IMG/VR virus record: IMGVR_UViG_3300021959_007301
Span: 23,243 to 87,242 of that record
Direction: 5' to 3' (one strand)
Length of the DNA: 64,000 nt
DNA from: a virus
Under the pieces are notes generated by a model. It did not search any database. It saw only the letters and a program-made list of their open reading frames with translations, and was not told where the DNA came from. The translations under genes were made by a program, and so were the position numbers. Below, piece by piece: positions 25,743 to 34,895 of this stretch; within the stretch, counting starts at the first letter, position 1; each line of letters opens with the position of its first letter.

Positions 25743-27272
25743 ATGGAATTATTTGGGTTTGAAATATCTCGTAAGAAAGACGAGTTAAGAACAACGGAGG
25801 TCAAAGGGCCTTCGTTTGTTCCACCTGTAGACGATGACGGAACACCTGTCATACAGACACAACCAGGCGGTTTTATCACTGGTGGTGCCTATGGGTCTTT
25901 TGTAGATTTTGATGGCAACATTAGGAATGAGGCAGAACTCATTCGTAGGTACAGAGAAGTCTCATTAGTACCTGAGTGTGACTCTGCCATCGAAGACATT
26001 ATTAATGAGTGTATCACATCTGATTCAGCCGATAGGATTGTTTCACTCGATCTCAGAGATGTTAAACTCTCTGATGGTATCAAGAGAAAGATACAAGACG
26101 AGTTTGCTTACATCCTATCCTTAATGAAGTTCAATCAGAACTCTCATGAAATTTTCAGAAAGTGGTACGTTGACGGAAGAATCTATCTGCATAAGGTAGT
26201 GAATTCGTCACGTGAGAAAGCTGGTATTGTAGATTTACGAATCATTGACCCTTTAAAAATTAAAAAGGTTCGTAACGTAGAGAAAGAAAAAGACAAAAAG
26301 GGTATAGAAAAGATTACGAAGATTGAAGAGTACTTCATCTTCAACGACAAAGGTTTTGACAAAACAGGGAGTGCAGGTGAAGGTGCAACCCTGAAAATTG
26401 CACCTGAGGCAGTAACATATACGACTTCAGGTCTGTTAGATTACACTAAGAATGTTGTAATCGGATACCTTCACAAAGCATTGAAGACTGCAAACCAGTT
26501 ATCAATGATGGAAGATGCACTTGTTATCTATAGGATTTCAAGGGCACCTGAAAGAAGAATTTTCTACATTGATGTAGGTAACCTTCCAAAGGCAAAGGCA
26601 GAACAATATCTTGCTGATGTTATGAACAAGTACAGAAACAAACTTGTTTATAATGCACAAACAGGTGAGATAAAAGATGACCGTAAACATATGTCTATGA
26701 TGGAAGACTTTTGGTTACCACGTAGAGAAGGTGGAAGAGGTACAGAAATTAGTACACTTCCAGGCGGACAGAATCTTTCAGAGATTGAAGATATAGAATA
26801 CTTCAAGAAGAAACTATATCAGTCTCTGAATGTTCCTAGAAGTCGAATGGAGGCAGACAATGGTTTTAACATGGGTCGTGCTTCTGAGATATCTAGGGAC
26901 GAATTGAAGTTTAATAAGTTTACGAATAGACTTCAAAAGAAATTTGCAAGAGTGTTTATTGATGTATTAAAAACACAACTTGTACTTAAAGAGATAGTCT
27001 CTGCAGAAGAATTTGATACAATCAAAGACTTCATGCAGTTTGATTATGCAACTGACAACCACTTTACAGAGTTGAAAGATGCAGAAATCATGAGAGAAAG
27101 ACTAGATACTTTAAGTCAAGCACAAGAATACATTGGTAAATACTTTAGTCATGAGTATGTACGTAAATACATACTTAGACAAACAGAAGATGAAATGATC
27201 GTCCTCAATAAACAGATTGAAACTGAAAAAGAGGAAGGTGGTGATGACGAAGATGACTTCGGAGGATTTTAA
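25743..27272 (+). CDS. 20: Portal protein gp20
   Basis: This 509-residue protein has [24 protein letters not shown], then [26 protein letters not shown]-type and [18 protein letters not shown] blocks (here EDALVIYR...), the diagnostic gp20 sequences used in marine phage surveys. It forms the dodecameric DNA channel at the head vertex and initiates prohead assembly. The C-terminus is acidic ([11 protein letters not shown]). Translation is predicted to be leaderless. Confidence 0.95.
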   Translation: [509 protein letters not shown]

Positions 27273-27275
27273 TAA

Positions 27276-27455
27276 ATGAACGATGTAAGTAGAAAAGTTG
27301 TAGACCAAATCGAACAAGGTCAATGGAACGATGCAAAGGAAACTGCTTTTGATGGTATCAAACAGAAAGCTGCAGAAGTTGTTGACATGAAAAGAGTTGA
27401 AATGCAACTAGATTGGATAAACAATCCAACACAAATAGGTGACGATTCCGAATGA
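27276..27455 (+). CDS. Small prohead core protein (gp67-like position)
   Basis: This 59-residue protein, MNDVSRKVVDQIEQGQWNDA..., is helical and charged, starting 3 nt after gene 20 and overlapping the next gene by ATGA. Position between 20 and 21 and the pattern of an N-terminal I..GQW..A followed by KQKAAEVVDMKRVEMQ match the gp67-type prohead core proteins of T4-like phages. Sequence identity to T4 gp67 is not evident by eye. Confidence 0.65.
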   Translation: MNDVSRKVVDQIEQGQWNDAKETAFDGIKQKAAEVVDMKRVEMQLDWINNPTQIGDDSE

Positions 27456-27760
27456 AAACGTTTGCATCAATGTCAAAAGAGTTGAACGAATCAAAGTTCA
27501 AAGCACCTCGTGACCAAAAAGAGGTTAAGAGAGACATTGAGAAAGTCGGTGGAAAGAAGATTGAAATAGTCTTCACACAAGACAAGAAAGGGAAGATTCA
27601 TGTCTACCTAAACGGTGATGATTTCACTGGAGGTAACCCTTATAAAGACATGAAACAGGCAGAAAAAGAAACAAAGGACATGAAGAAAATTATGTTACAA
27701 ATGTCCTATGATGGAATCAATACTGGAGATATATTAGATGAAATTAATATCAGAATTTAA
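27452..27760 (+). CDS. Prohead core protein (gp68-like)
   Basis: This 102-residue protein starts MKTFASMSKELNE, an N-terminus resembling the capsid-targeting leader of T4 internal head proteins. It continues with a basic middle (KKIEIVFTQDKKGKIHVYLNG) and helical C-terminus. It overlaps gene 21 by 23 nt. Position and leader suggest the gp68-type core component, cleaved by gp21 during maturation. Confidence 0.65.
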   Translation: MKTFASMSKELNESKFKAPRDQKEVKRDIEKVGGKKIEIVFTQDKKGKIHVYLNGDDFTGGNPYKDMKQAEKETKDMKKIMLQMSYDGINTGDILDEINIRI

Positions 27761-28391
27761 CGATTACGCTGTATCACCTATTATCGTTGAAGAAAACGAA
27801 GATGGTAAAAAGGATTACTTCATCGAAGGTATCTTCATGCAGTCTGAAATAAAGAACAGAAATGGACGTGTTTACCCTAAAGATGTAATGGAAAAAGAGG
27901 TAAAACGTTACGTAAAAGAATTCGTTGAGAAAGGTAGAGCATTTGGTGAGTTGGGACATCCTGACGGGCCAACTATCAATCTTGACAAAGTGTCACACTT
28001 AATTACCAAGTTAGAAGCTGACGGTAATAATTATGTGGGGCGTGCAAAAATTTTAAGTACACCAAACGGTCAAATCGTAAGAAATTTAATCGATGATGGT
28101 GCAAAATTGGGTGTTTCTTCTAGAGGTCTAGGTTCACTAGAACAAAAGGGTGGCGCTCAATACGTGAAAAGTGACTTCCAACTTGCAACTGCAGGTGATA
28201 TTGTTGCTGACCCATCCGCTCCTGAGGCATTTGTCGAAGGTATTATGGAAGGTGTTGAATGGATATATGAAAATGGTATCCTGAAAGCACGTGAAGTAGA
28301 AGAGATGAGAGAAACAATTAAGTCTGCAAAACTCAATAAATTGCAGGAAGTTAAATTAAATGCATGGAAAAGGTTTGTTGAAAACCTTTAA
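27738..28391 (+). CDS. 21: Prohead maturation protease gp21
   Basis: This 217-residue protein is a herpesvirus-protease-fold serine protease of T4-like heads. EIKNRNGRVYPKDVMEKEV is the conserved N-terminal block. FGELGHPDGP holds the catalytic His (about H74). LGVSSRGLGS holds the nucleophile Ser. It cleaves scaffold and core proteins inside the prohead. The length equals T4 gp21 (about 212). Confidence 0.95.
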   Translation: MKLISEFNDYAVSPIIVEENEDGKKDYFIEGIFMQSEIKNRNGRVYPKDVMEKEVKRYVKEFVEKGRAFGELGHPDGPTINLDKVSHLITKLEADGNNYVGRAKILSTPNGQIVRNLIDDGAKLGVSSRGLGSLEQKGGAQYVKSDFQLATAGDIVADPSAPEAFVEGIMEGVEWIYENGILKAREVEEMRETIKSAKLNKLQEVKLNAWKRFVENL

Positions 28392-28393
28392 CA

Positions 28394-28401
28394 TATAAAT
28401 A
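28394..28401 (+). promoter_or_regulatory. Late promoter (TATAAATA) upstream of gene 22
   Basis: The perfect motif lies 2 nt after gene 21. The predicted +1 is near 28407, with a 25-nt leader containing AGGAG. Confidence 0.75.
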
Positions 28402-28431
28402 AATAATATAAAACTCAAACAGGAGAAAAGA

Positions 28432-29796
28432 ATGGCAGAGTTAGATAAAAACCTAGAAACAGTTGAAGAAACTGTGGAGGCTATTGAGGAAGGTCAACAA
28501 CCTGATTCAAAAGCAGAAAAGGGTGACAAAGCGCCTGTAAAACAAGGTTCATCTGATGCCGCTAAAATAGAAAGTGGTAAAGGTGAAGTCGTCAAACCTG
28601 AAGAAAATCCTGTTGACAAAGCAGTTGCATCCGTCAAGTCTGCTGAGAAAGGTACTAAAGAAGTTAGTAATGATTCTCAACAGAAAGGTGAGGGTAAACC
28701 TGATGCACAACCTAAATTGAAAAAAGTTTCAGAGGGCGAAGATTCTGAAAAGGATTCACCATCTAAGATGGAAACAATTAAGGCAATGGTCAACGCAATG
28801 AAGGGTATGGATAAAGAAAAACTTCAGGCAATGTTCTCTAAAGTCAAGGATGACGAAGAGGAAGTTGACGAATCCTTAACAAAGGCAGAAATCGCTCGAA
28901 ACATCGTTGAACTTATGAAAAAGAAAGAAGACGATGATGTTAAAAAAGTTATGTCTGAAATGGAAGATGAAGACGAAGTCGAAGACGAAGATGATGAGGA
29001 AGAAAAAGTAGATGAGCAATTGTCTGCTGACCTCGAATCAGAGTTAGTAGAGATGGAAATAGATGACGACCTATCTGCAATCTCAGAAGCTCTTGACTTA
29101 TCAGAAGAAAACACTGAAAAAGCAAGAACTATCTTTAAAGCTGCAGTGTCTTCTAAAGTCTCAGAAATCAAGACAGAACTTGAAGAACAATACAACGAAC
29201 AACTAAAAACCTCGACAGAAGAAGTCAAGAACGACCTTGCAGAAGCAGTGGACAAGTACATGACTTATTGTGCAGAAGAGTGGACGAAAGAAAACGAACT
29301 TGCAATCGAAAGAGGTTTGAGGTCAGAAATGACAGAAAACTTTATTGAAGGTCTAAAAACATTATTCGTAGAACACTACGTTGATGTTCCTGAAGACAAG
29401 TACGATGTCATTGACGAACTCGCAAATCGTCTCGATGAGATGGAAGCAAAACTTGACAGTGAAGTCCAAAAAAATATGGAAATAGCTGAAGAGAATGATT
29501 CACTCAAGAGAAGTAACGTGATCAGAGAAGCCTGCAAAGACTTAACTGAATCACAAAAAGAGAAGATGGTTTCATTATCAAATGGTGTAGACTTCACAGA
29601 TATCGAAGACTTTAGTGATAAAGTTAACGAACTCAAAGAAGCATACTTTCCAGTTGAAGGTGAAACAATTGCAGAAGAAACAAGGGTAGAGGAAGGAACA
29701 GGAACTTTAGAAGAAGAAGCATCTTCAGATAAAGTCACTAACCCAACAATGTCTAAGTATGCTACTGCAATATCTAAATTAAAACCATTAGGTTAA
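28432..29796 (+). CDS. 22: Prohead scaffold protein gp22
   Basis: This 454-residue protein is highly acidic. A disordered Lys/Glu-rich N-terminal half includes DEDEVEDEDDEEE (about residue 183). Then come long coiled-coil helices (EKARTIFKAAVSSKVSEIKTE; LDEMEAKLDSEVQ, each as part) and a C-terminal YATAISKLKPLG, a conserved gp22 tail. It is much longer than T4 gp22 (269) because of the acidic N-terminal region. It forms the core around which gp23 assembles and is degraded by gp21. Confidence 0.92.
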   Translation: MAELDKNLETVEETVEAIEEGQQPDSKAEKGDKAPVKQGSSDAAKIESGKGEVVKPEENPVDKAVASVKSAEKGTKEVSNDSQQKGEGKPDAQPKLKKVSEGEDSEKDSPSKMETIKAMVNAMKGMDKEKLQAMFSKVKDDEEEVDESLTKAEIARNIVELMKKKEDDDVKKVMSEMEDEDEVEDEDDEEEKVDEQLSADLESELVEMEIDDDLSAISEALDLSEENTEKARTIFKAAVSSKVSEIKTELEEQYNEQLKTSTEEVKNDLAEAVDKYMTYCAEEWTKENELAIERGLRSEMTENFIEGLKTLFVEHYVDVPEDKYDVIDELANRLDEMEAKLDSEVQKNMEIAEENDSLKRSNVIREACKDLTESQKEKMVSLSNGVDFTDIEDFSDKVNELKEAYFPVEGETIAEETRVEEGTGTLEEEASSDKVTNPTMSKYATAISKLKPLG

Positions 29797-29817
29797 TTTA
29801 AAGGGGAAACTTAAAAA

Positions 29818-31122
29818 ATGTTTTTATCAGAAAACTTACAAGAAAAGTGGCAGCCGATTCTAGAACACTCTGATCTTCCTGAGATCAAAGACAACTACAA
29901 GAAAGCAGTCACAGCAGTAATCCTTGAAAACCAAGAGAAAGCTCTAAACGAAGATAGAGCATCTCTTCAAGAAGCTGCACCTTTAAATGCTACTGGTAGT
30001 TCTGCAATTTCTAACTGGGATCCAATCTTGATCTCATTAGTACGTAGAGCTATGCCAAATCTCGTTGCTTACGACATTTGTGGTGTTCAACCAATGACAG
30101 GCCCAACAGGTCTTATCTTTGCCATGAAGGCAAGATATAATGACTATCCTTCTGCTGGAAGAGAAAGTCAATCTGAAGCTATGGGTATCAACGAAGTTAG
30201 AACTGGGAACTCCGCTACAAACGGCCCAAATAGTTCAGCTGGTGTTGATGCTGATCCATCAAACGACCCATTCGCAGGTGGATATGATACAGATACAGTC
30301 GGTGGTATGAGTACTGCAACTGCAGAAGCATTAGGTGATTCATCATCTAACGCATTCAACGAGATGTCATTCACAATTGAAAAAGCAACTGTGACTGCCA
30401 AATCCAGAGCATTAAAAGCAGAGTACACACTCGAACTTGCACAAGACCTTAAAGCAATCCACGGTCTAGATGCAGAATCAGAACTTGCAAACATTCTTTC
30501 ATCAGAAATCCTTGCAGAAATCAACAGAGAAGTTGTTAGAGAAGTAAACCTTCAAGCTAAAACAGGTGCCTCAGGTACTGCTTCAGCTGGTACTTTCAAC
30601 TTAGACGTTGATGCAAACGGTAGATGGTCAGTAGAGAAGTTTAAAGGATTGTTATTCCAAATCGAAAGAGAATCAAACGTAATCGCTAAAGAATCAAGAA
30701 GAGGTAAAGGTAACTTTATCCTTTGTTCTTCAGACGTAGCGTCTGCTCTTTCAATGGCTGGTGTATTAGATTACGCACCTGCATTATCAACTAACTTAAA
30801 CGTTGACGACACAGGCAATACTTTTGCTGGTGTATTAAACGGTAGAGTTAAAGTATACATCGACCCATATGCTGGTGTTGATTACTTAACAGTTGGTTAC
30901 AGAGGGTCTAACCCTTATGATGCTGGTATGTTCTATTGCCCATACGTTCCATTACAAATGGTACGTGCCGTTGGTGAGAATACATTCCAACCAAAAATTG
31001 GTTTCAAAACAAGATACGGTATGGTGTCTAATCCATTCGTGGGTTCAACTCCAACAAGCGGTCTTGCTACCAATGGGACAAACTTCTACTACAGAAAGAT
31101 GGCAGTGTCCAACATTCTGTAA
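29818..31122 (+). CDS. 23: Major capsid protein gp23
   Basis: This 434-residue HK97-fold capsid protein has LISLVRRAMPNLVAYDICGVQPMTGPTGLIFAMKARY near residue 67-104 (quoted as two adjacent blocks in the family: RRAMPNLVAYD and GVQPMTGPTG). GKGNFILCSSDVASAL and YCPYVPLQMVRAV also appear. The N-terminus to about residue 50 is a helical, charged segment removed by gp21 in this family. A strong terminator follows. Confidence 0.95.
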   Translation: MFLSENLQEKWQPILEHSDLPEIKDNYKKAVTAVILENQEKALNEDRASLQEAAPLNATGSSAISNWDPILISLVRRAMPNLVAYDICGVQPMTGPTGLIFAMKARYNDYPSAGRESQSEAMGINEVRTGNSATNGPNSSAGVDADPSNDPFAGGYDTDTVGGMSTATAEALGDSSSNAFNEMSFTIEKATVTAKSRALKAEYTLELAQDLKAIHGLDAESELANILSSEILAEINREVVREVNLQAKTGASGTASAGTFNLDVDANGRWSVEKFKGLLFQIERESNVIAKESRRGKGNFILCSSDVASALSMAGVLDYAPALSTNLNVDDTGNTFAGVLNGRVKVYIDPYAGVDYLTVGYRGSNPYDAGMFYCPYVPLQMVRAVGENTFQPKIGFKTRYGMVSNPFVGSTPTSGLATNGTNFYYRKMAVSNIL

Positions 31123-31153
31123 GACGAAAGTCTCGTTCCTTAATCGGAACACT

Positions 31154-31182
31154 AAAAAGGTCTCTCACGAGACCTTTTTTTT
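31154..31182 (+). terminator. Strong Rho-independent terminator after gene 23
   Basis: The stem is AAAAAGGTCTC/GAGACCTTTTT with a 4-nt loop and 8 T. A second small hairpin GTTCC/GGAAC (31135-31150) lies just upstream. Confidence 0.9.
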
Positions 31183-31184
31183 GA

Positions 31185-31192
31185 CCTAAATA
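31185..31192 (+). promoter_or_regulatory. Late promoter (CCTAAATA) with 5'-end hairpin
   Basis: The predicted +1 is near 31198. A perfect TGTATCC/GGATACA hairpin (31197-31214, 4-nt loop) starts at the transcript end. An AGGAG site precedes the ATG at 31243. Confidence 0.72.
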
Positions 31193-31242
31193 AAAGTGTA
31201 TCCAAGTGGATACAATTACACATACACACACAGGAGAAAAAT

Positions 31243-31458
31243 ATGAGTAATACTAAATCAGGGTACGAAATCCGTGCCGACCTATTATCTCTCGCAGAGG
31301 GAATCATCATCAACAACATCGAAAATGAAAGACAGACCATTCATTCGTGGAATGATAATCATGCTGAATCTAAAAAGGAATTGCCTTTAAGGACTTATTC
31401 AGTGCAAGATGTTATTGACAATGCAAAACAATTAAACGATTTTGTAAACGAGAAATAA
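31243..31458 (+). CDS. Conserved small phage protein
   Basis: This 71-residue protein starts MSNTKSGYEIRADLLSLAEGIIINN, a helical opening shared, as I recall, with small proteins next to gene 23 in many marine T4-like phages. It has its own promoter, 5' hairpin and AGGAG site, so it is likely made in quantity late in infection. The function is unknown. It may be virion-associated given its place. Confidence 0.65.
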   Translation: MSNTKSGYEIRADLLSLAEGIIINNIENERQTIHSWNDNHAESKKELPLRTYSVQDVIDNAKQLNDFVNEK

Positions 31459-31466
31459 CATAAATA
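31459..31466 (+). promoter_or_regulatory. Late promoter (CATAAATA) with 5' hairpin and mini-frame
   Basis: The predicted +1 is the A of an ATG at 31472 that opens a two-codon frame (ATG GGG TAG). This lies within a perfect hairpin TGGGGTAG/CTACCCCA (31473-31493) followed by TTTTC. The next gene starts at 31511. Confidence 0.65.
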
Positions 31467-31510
31467 GTATTATGGGGTAGATTTACTACCCCATTTTCAG
31501 AGGAATAATT

Positions 31511-31735
31511 ATGTCAGAATATGCAAAAAATGTGAAAGTGTTAGAAGGCCCATGGGAGAGAGAAGCATTCCCTGATGGTGTCGAAACAACCAATGTATTG
31601 AGTAGAACTATTACTACAACATACATTCAAGATGGGTATCTTTGTGAAAAGATTGTTACTAGAGAATATCGTGGTGACGACTATCAAGATACAACATCGA
31701 CAAAAAGGATTATAAAACTTGGCAACAATCAATAA
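31511..31735 (+). CDS. Small protein of unknown function
   Basis: This 74-residue protein is beta-rich, with NVLSRTITTTYIQDGYLCEKIVTREYRGDD. It is preceded by an AGAGGAA ribosome site and a late promoter with a 5' hairpin. It overlaps the next gene by 17 nt. It sits in the virion-structural block, so a minor structural role is likely but unproven. Confidence 0.6.
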   Translation: MSEYAKNVKVLEGPWEREAFPDGVETTNVLSRTITTTYIQDGYLCEKIVTREYRGDDYQDTTSTKRIIKLGNNQ

Positions 31736-32255
31736 GTCTATACTCAACAAGAACAATTTTAGATTGTTAGTAGACAAAGTACCCACAGTGGAGTACTATG
31801 TAAAGTCTGTTAACATTCCAGGCATGTCATTCTCAGAAACTACATCTGCTGCAGGTGTGGGTTTGGATGCATATTTTCCTGGCGACAAAGTGTCATTCGA
31901 TACACTTGATGTCACGTTCTTGGTAGACGAAGACTTAGAAAACTTTAAAGAAATCTACGATTGGATGGATGCAATTGTTCCTATTGCAAATCCTGAAGCA
32001 TACTCTGCATACGTAGATTCCATCAAAACTGGTTCAGGTACTTACAGTTCAGTAGAAAATGACCTAAACCAATACAGTGACATTACACTAGTAATGAACA
32101 CTAACAAAAACGTTCCCAATAGATTCTTCAGATTCCATGACTGTTTCCCTATCTCATTAGGTGCATTAGAATTGGAATCAGGTGCAGAAGCAGAAGCAGT
32201 ATCGACCACAGTGTCATTCAGATTCACATATTACGAGATAGAATCCACTTCCTAA
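31719..32255 (+). CDS. Tail tube-fold protein, candidate gp3 tail completion protein
   Basis: In this 178-residue protein the start is TTG at 31719 (MATINKSILNKNNFRLLVDK) with AAAGGA upstream; no ATG fits. It has the order of gp19-type tube proteins: NNFRLLVDKVP, an early VKSVNIPGMSF, a central PGDKVSFDTLDVTFLVDEDL, and a terminal VSFRFTYYEIE. Its place between 23 and uvsY is where marine T4-like phages carry gene 3, whose product ends the tail tube. It is either gp3 or a second tube-like protein. Confidence 0.65.
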   Translation: MATINKSILNKNNFRLLVDKVPTVEYYVKSVNIPGMSFSETTSAAGVGLDAYFPGDKVSFDTLDVTFLVDEDLENFKEIYDWMDAIVPIANPEAYSAYVDSIKTGSGTYSSVENDLNQYSDITLVMNTNKNVPNRFFRFHDCFPISLGALELESGAEAEAVSTTVSFRFTYYEIESTS

Positions 32256-32260
32256 AACAC

Positions 32261-32268
32261 CATAAATA
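32261..32268 (+). promoter_or_regulatory. Late promoter (CATAAATA) with 5' hairpin upstream of uvsY
   Basis: The predicted +1 is near 32274. A perfect AATAGTAG/CTACTATT hairpin (32275-32296, 6-nt loop) begins at the second base of the transcript. Confidence 0.7.
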
Positions 32269-32309
32269 TGGTATAATAGTAGAAAATACTACTATTGGAT
32301 TTTTATATT

Positions 32310-32753
32310 ATGAATTTAGATGAAATTAAAGAGATGTGGAAAGTCGATTGTGAAATCGATGATATTGAATTAGATAAGTCCTCACTAGAAGTCCCAAGAC
32401 TTCATGCAAAATACTCAGACTTACTATCCAGTAAGCTCATACTCTTAAAACAATATCAGATGAAATACGATACACTACTTAAAGATAAGTGGTTATGGTA
32501 TAACGGAAAGATGGATGAGAATCGTATCAAAGAACTGGGATGGAATCCTGACCCATTTGATGGACTCAAAGTCATGAAGAATGACATGAACATTTTTTAC
32601 AATTCTGATGAAGATTTACAAAAACTAAACGTCAAACTTGAATACCTTAAAATTACCATTGAGTTTCTAAAAGAGTGTATGCAAAACATCACATGGAGAC
32701 ATCAAACTATTAAGAATACAATTGATTGGCGTAAATTTATGAGTGGTGCATAA
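32310..32753 (+). CDS. uvsY: UvsY recombination mediator
   Basis: This 147-residue protein uses ATG 32310 (MNLDEIKEMW), since an in-frame start at 32295 would fall in the leader hairpin. It is helical, with the UvsY pattern: SLEVPRLHAKYSDLLS at the N-terminus, LKDKWLWYNGKM in the middle, and a C-terminal LEYLKITIEFLKECMQNI. UvsY loads the UvsX recombinase onto gp32-coated ssDNA. It shares one base with the next gene. Confidence 0.8.
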   Translation: MNLDEIKEMWKVDCEIDDIELDKSSLEVPRLHAKYSDLLSSKLILLKQYQMKYDTLLKDKWLWYNGKMDENRIKELGWNPDPFDGLKVMKNDMNIFYNSDEDLQKLNVKLEYLKITIEFLKECMQNITWRHQTIKNTIDWRKFMSGA

Positions 32754-33433
32754 TGATATTAAATAACTACTGTACATTTATAACAGAATTCTTCACAGAT
32801 GAAGAAGTTGCTCTAATTCACAAATCTGCAGATAAGATACCTGTAGATTACGGTAGAGTTGGTTTTGCAGAAAGTGACCCTGATGGTCTTGAAGAAGATT
32901 TCAATGTTAAAAATGAAATACGTCAATCTGAAATCAAATGGTTTGGTAAAAATGGACATGAAATGCCTGAATCTATAGTAAACAAAATTCATGAAGGTGT
33001 TGGAGTGATGGTACAAGATGCAGGGTGGAGTAATTGGGAATATGATTACTTAGAACCCCTTCAATACACAATCTATAAACACAGACCTGATGCACCTACA
33101 GGAGACTTTTACACATGGCACACAGATGCAGGGCCTGAAGTGTATAGAGAAGGTGGAATGAGAAAGTTGAGTTTTAGTATTCAGTTATCTCATCCTGATG
33201 ATTATGAGGGTGGTCATTTTGAATATATTGATTCAAAACGTGCTTTTGATACATTGAAATTAAATCAACAAACAATTGATGTTGATAACATCATTCAACC
33301 TTTGCCATTCTCTGCAAAGGAAAAGGGTAGCATGATTGTATTCCCCTCATTCGTACATCACCAAGTCAAACCTGTTACAAGTGGTACACGAATCTCATTA
33401 GTAGGATGGTTAGTAGGTAAACCATACGTTTAA
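32753..33433 (+). CDS. 2OG-Fe(II) dioxygenase
   Basis: This 226-residue protein has FYTWHTDAGPEV (iron ligands His and Asp), a mid-barrel YEGGHFEYID, a distal His in FPSFVHHQVKPV, and an Arg in GTRISLVGW for 2-oxoglutarate. This arrangement is that of PiuC/P4H-like phage oxygenases. It is placed between uvsY and uvsW, overlapping uvsY by one base. The substrate is unknown. Confidence 0.85.
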   Translation: MILNNYCTFITEFFTDEEVALIHKSADKIPVDYGRVGFAESDPDGLEEDFNVKNEIRQSEIKWFGKNGHEMPESIVNKIHEGVGVMVQDAGWSNWEYDYLEPLQYTIYKHRPDAPTGDFYTWHTDAGPEVYREGGMRKLSFSIQLSHPDDYEGGHFEYIDSKRAFDTLKLNQQTIDVDNIIQPLPFSAKEKGSMIVFPSFVHHQVKPVTSGTRISLVGWLVGKPYV

Positions 33434-33434
33434 T

Positions 33435-34895
33435 ATGGAAAGAGTAACGGTTCGTAAAGTCGATGATGTCTTTATGCAAGTTAATTGTGATGACTCTCTT
33501 GCACGTGACCTTTACGACTTCTTTTCTTTTACAGTGCCAGGCGCAAAGTTTATGCCGTCCTATAAAAATAAATTTTGGGATGGTAAGGTACGACTCTTCT
33601 CTCTAAAAACTAAAAAGATTTATATCGGACTACTACCATACGTTGATGAGTTCTGCAGAGAACGTGGATTTGAGTTTGGTGGTATTGAAGATGTCATAGG
33701 TGAAAAGACACTCCTTACAGATGAGGATGTTGATTTCTTTATTAACGGTGATGACCTAATTCCAGGCTTGGGTCTTCCATTTGAACCACGTGATTATCAA
33801 ATAGATGCATTTAAAACTGCAGTGCAATATGGTAGACAACTTCTACTATCACCAACTGCAAGTGGTAAATCACTTATTATATACATGTTGTGTAGGTGGT
33901 TTGAGGGAGAAATGTCTTTACCTAACTGTAAGACCGTTATAATCGTTCCTACGACATCTCTAGTGGAACAGATGAGTAAAGACTTTGAGGAGTATGGATA
34001 CAAAGAAAAAATTTGTAAGATATACCATGGACAAGAAGTGTTTGATGCACCTATTACCATTACCACATGGCAGAGTTTCGCTAAAGCACCTAAAGAAACA
34101 TTACAGTCATTCGATGTAGTCATCGGAGACGAAGCACACTTATTCAAAGCACAAACACTTAAGAGTATACTAGAGAAGATGTCTTCCACTGGTTTCCGTA
34201 TAGGTACTACAGGTACACTTGATGGAACTGAAGTTCATAGACTACAACTTGAAGGATTATTTGGGCCTGTCAAAAAAGTTATATCAACTGCAAAACTAAT
34301 TGAAGACGGAACGATTGCAAATCTTTCTATCGATTGTGTCATACTTCGTCATACTAAACAGAAAAAAATGTCGTATCAAGATGAGATGGATTACTTAGTA
34401 TCTCATGAAAAACGTAATGAATTCATCTGTAATCTAGTGTACAGTTTAAAAGGCAATACACTTGTACTTTTTCAATATGTCGAAAAACATGGAGTTCTTC
34501 TACACGATAAAATGTCATGTCGATTGGGTGAACAATTACACTATGTCTATGGTGGAACCGATACCAAGGATAGGGAGAACGTAAGGGAAATCGTTGAGAA
34601 AGCAAATGACAACGTCATACTGGCGTCATACGGTACCTTTTCAACTGGTGTTAACATTAAGAAGATTGATAATGTAGTCTTTGCATCTCCTTCCAAATCA
34701 CGAATAAGAAACCTACAGTCTATTGGTAGGGGTTTACGTAAGACTGAAGGGAAGGATAAAATGAGATTATTTGATATTGCCGATGATCTACAATGTGAGA
34801 ACTTTACGTTGAGTCACCTCAAAGAAAGAATAAATATATACAATGAGGAACAATTTCCATATGAGATTCAACAGTTCGAACTGAAAGATGACTAG
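33435..34895 (+). CDS. uvsW: UvsW RNA-DNA / DNA branch-migration helicase
   Basis: This 486-residue superfamily 2 helicase has an N-terminal domain (FMPSYKNKFWDGKVRLF) typical of UvsW. Walker A is SPTASGKS (about 139-146) and Walker B is GDEAH (about 231-235). Motif III is GTTGTLDG and motif VI is QSIGRGLRKTEG. It unwinds R-loops and branched DNA and shifts replication from origin- to recombination-dependent mode in T4. The length matches T4 UvsW (503). Confidence 0.93.
   Translation: MERVTVRKVDDVFMQVNCDDSLARDLYDFFSFTVPGAKFMPSYKNKFWDGKVRLFSLKTKKIYIGLLPYVDEFCRERGFEFGGIEDVIGEKTLLTDEDVDFFINGDDLIPGLGLPFEPRDYQIDAFKTAVQYGRQLLLSPTASGKSLIIYMLCRWFEGEMSLPNCKTVIIVPTTSLVEQMSKDFEEYGYKEKICKIYHGQEVFDAPITITTWQSFAKAPKETLQSFDVVIGDEAHLFKAQTLKSILEKMSSTGFRIGTTGTLDGTEVHRLQLEGLFGPVKKVISTAKLIEDGTIANLSIDCVILRHTKQKKMSYQDEMDYLVSHEKRNEFICNLVYSLKGNTLVLFQYVEKHGVLLHDKMSCRLGEQLHYVYGGTDTKDRENVREIVEKANDNVILASYGTFSTGVNIKKIDNVVFASPSKSRIRNLQSIGRGLRKTEGKDKMRLFDIADDLQCENFTLSHLKERINIYNEEQFPYEIQQFELKDD

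Noticed and set aside
28824-29261. Ser-rich antisense frames opposite the scaffold gene and the acidic VWA linker (also 29376-29738 and 43204-43419)
   Set aside because: Runs of Glu/Asp codons on the coding strand produce open Ser/Leu-rich frames on the other strand. No signals support them.
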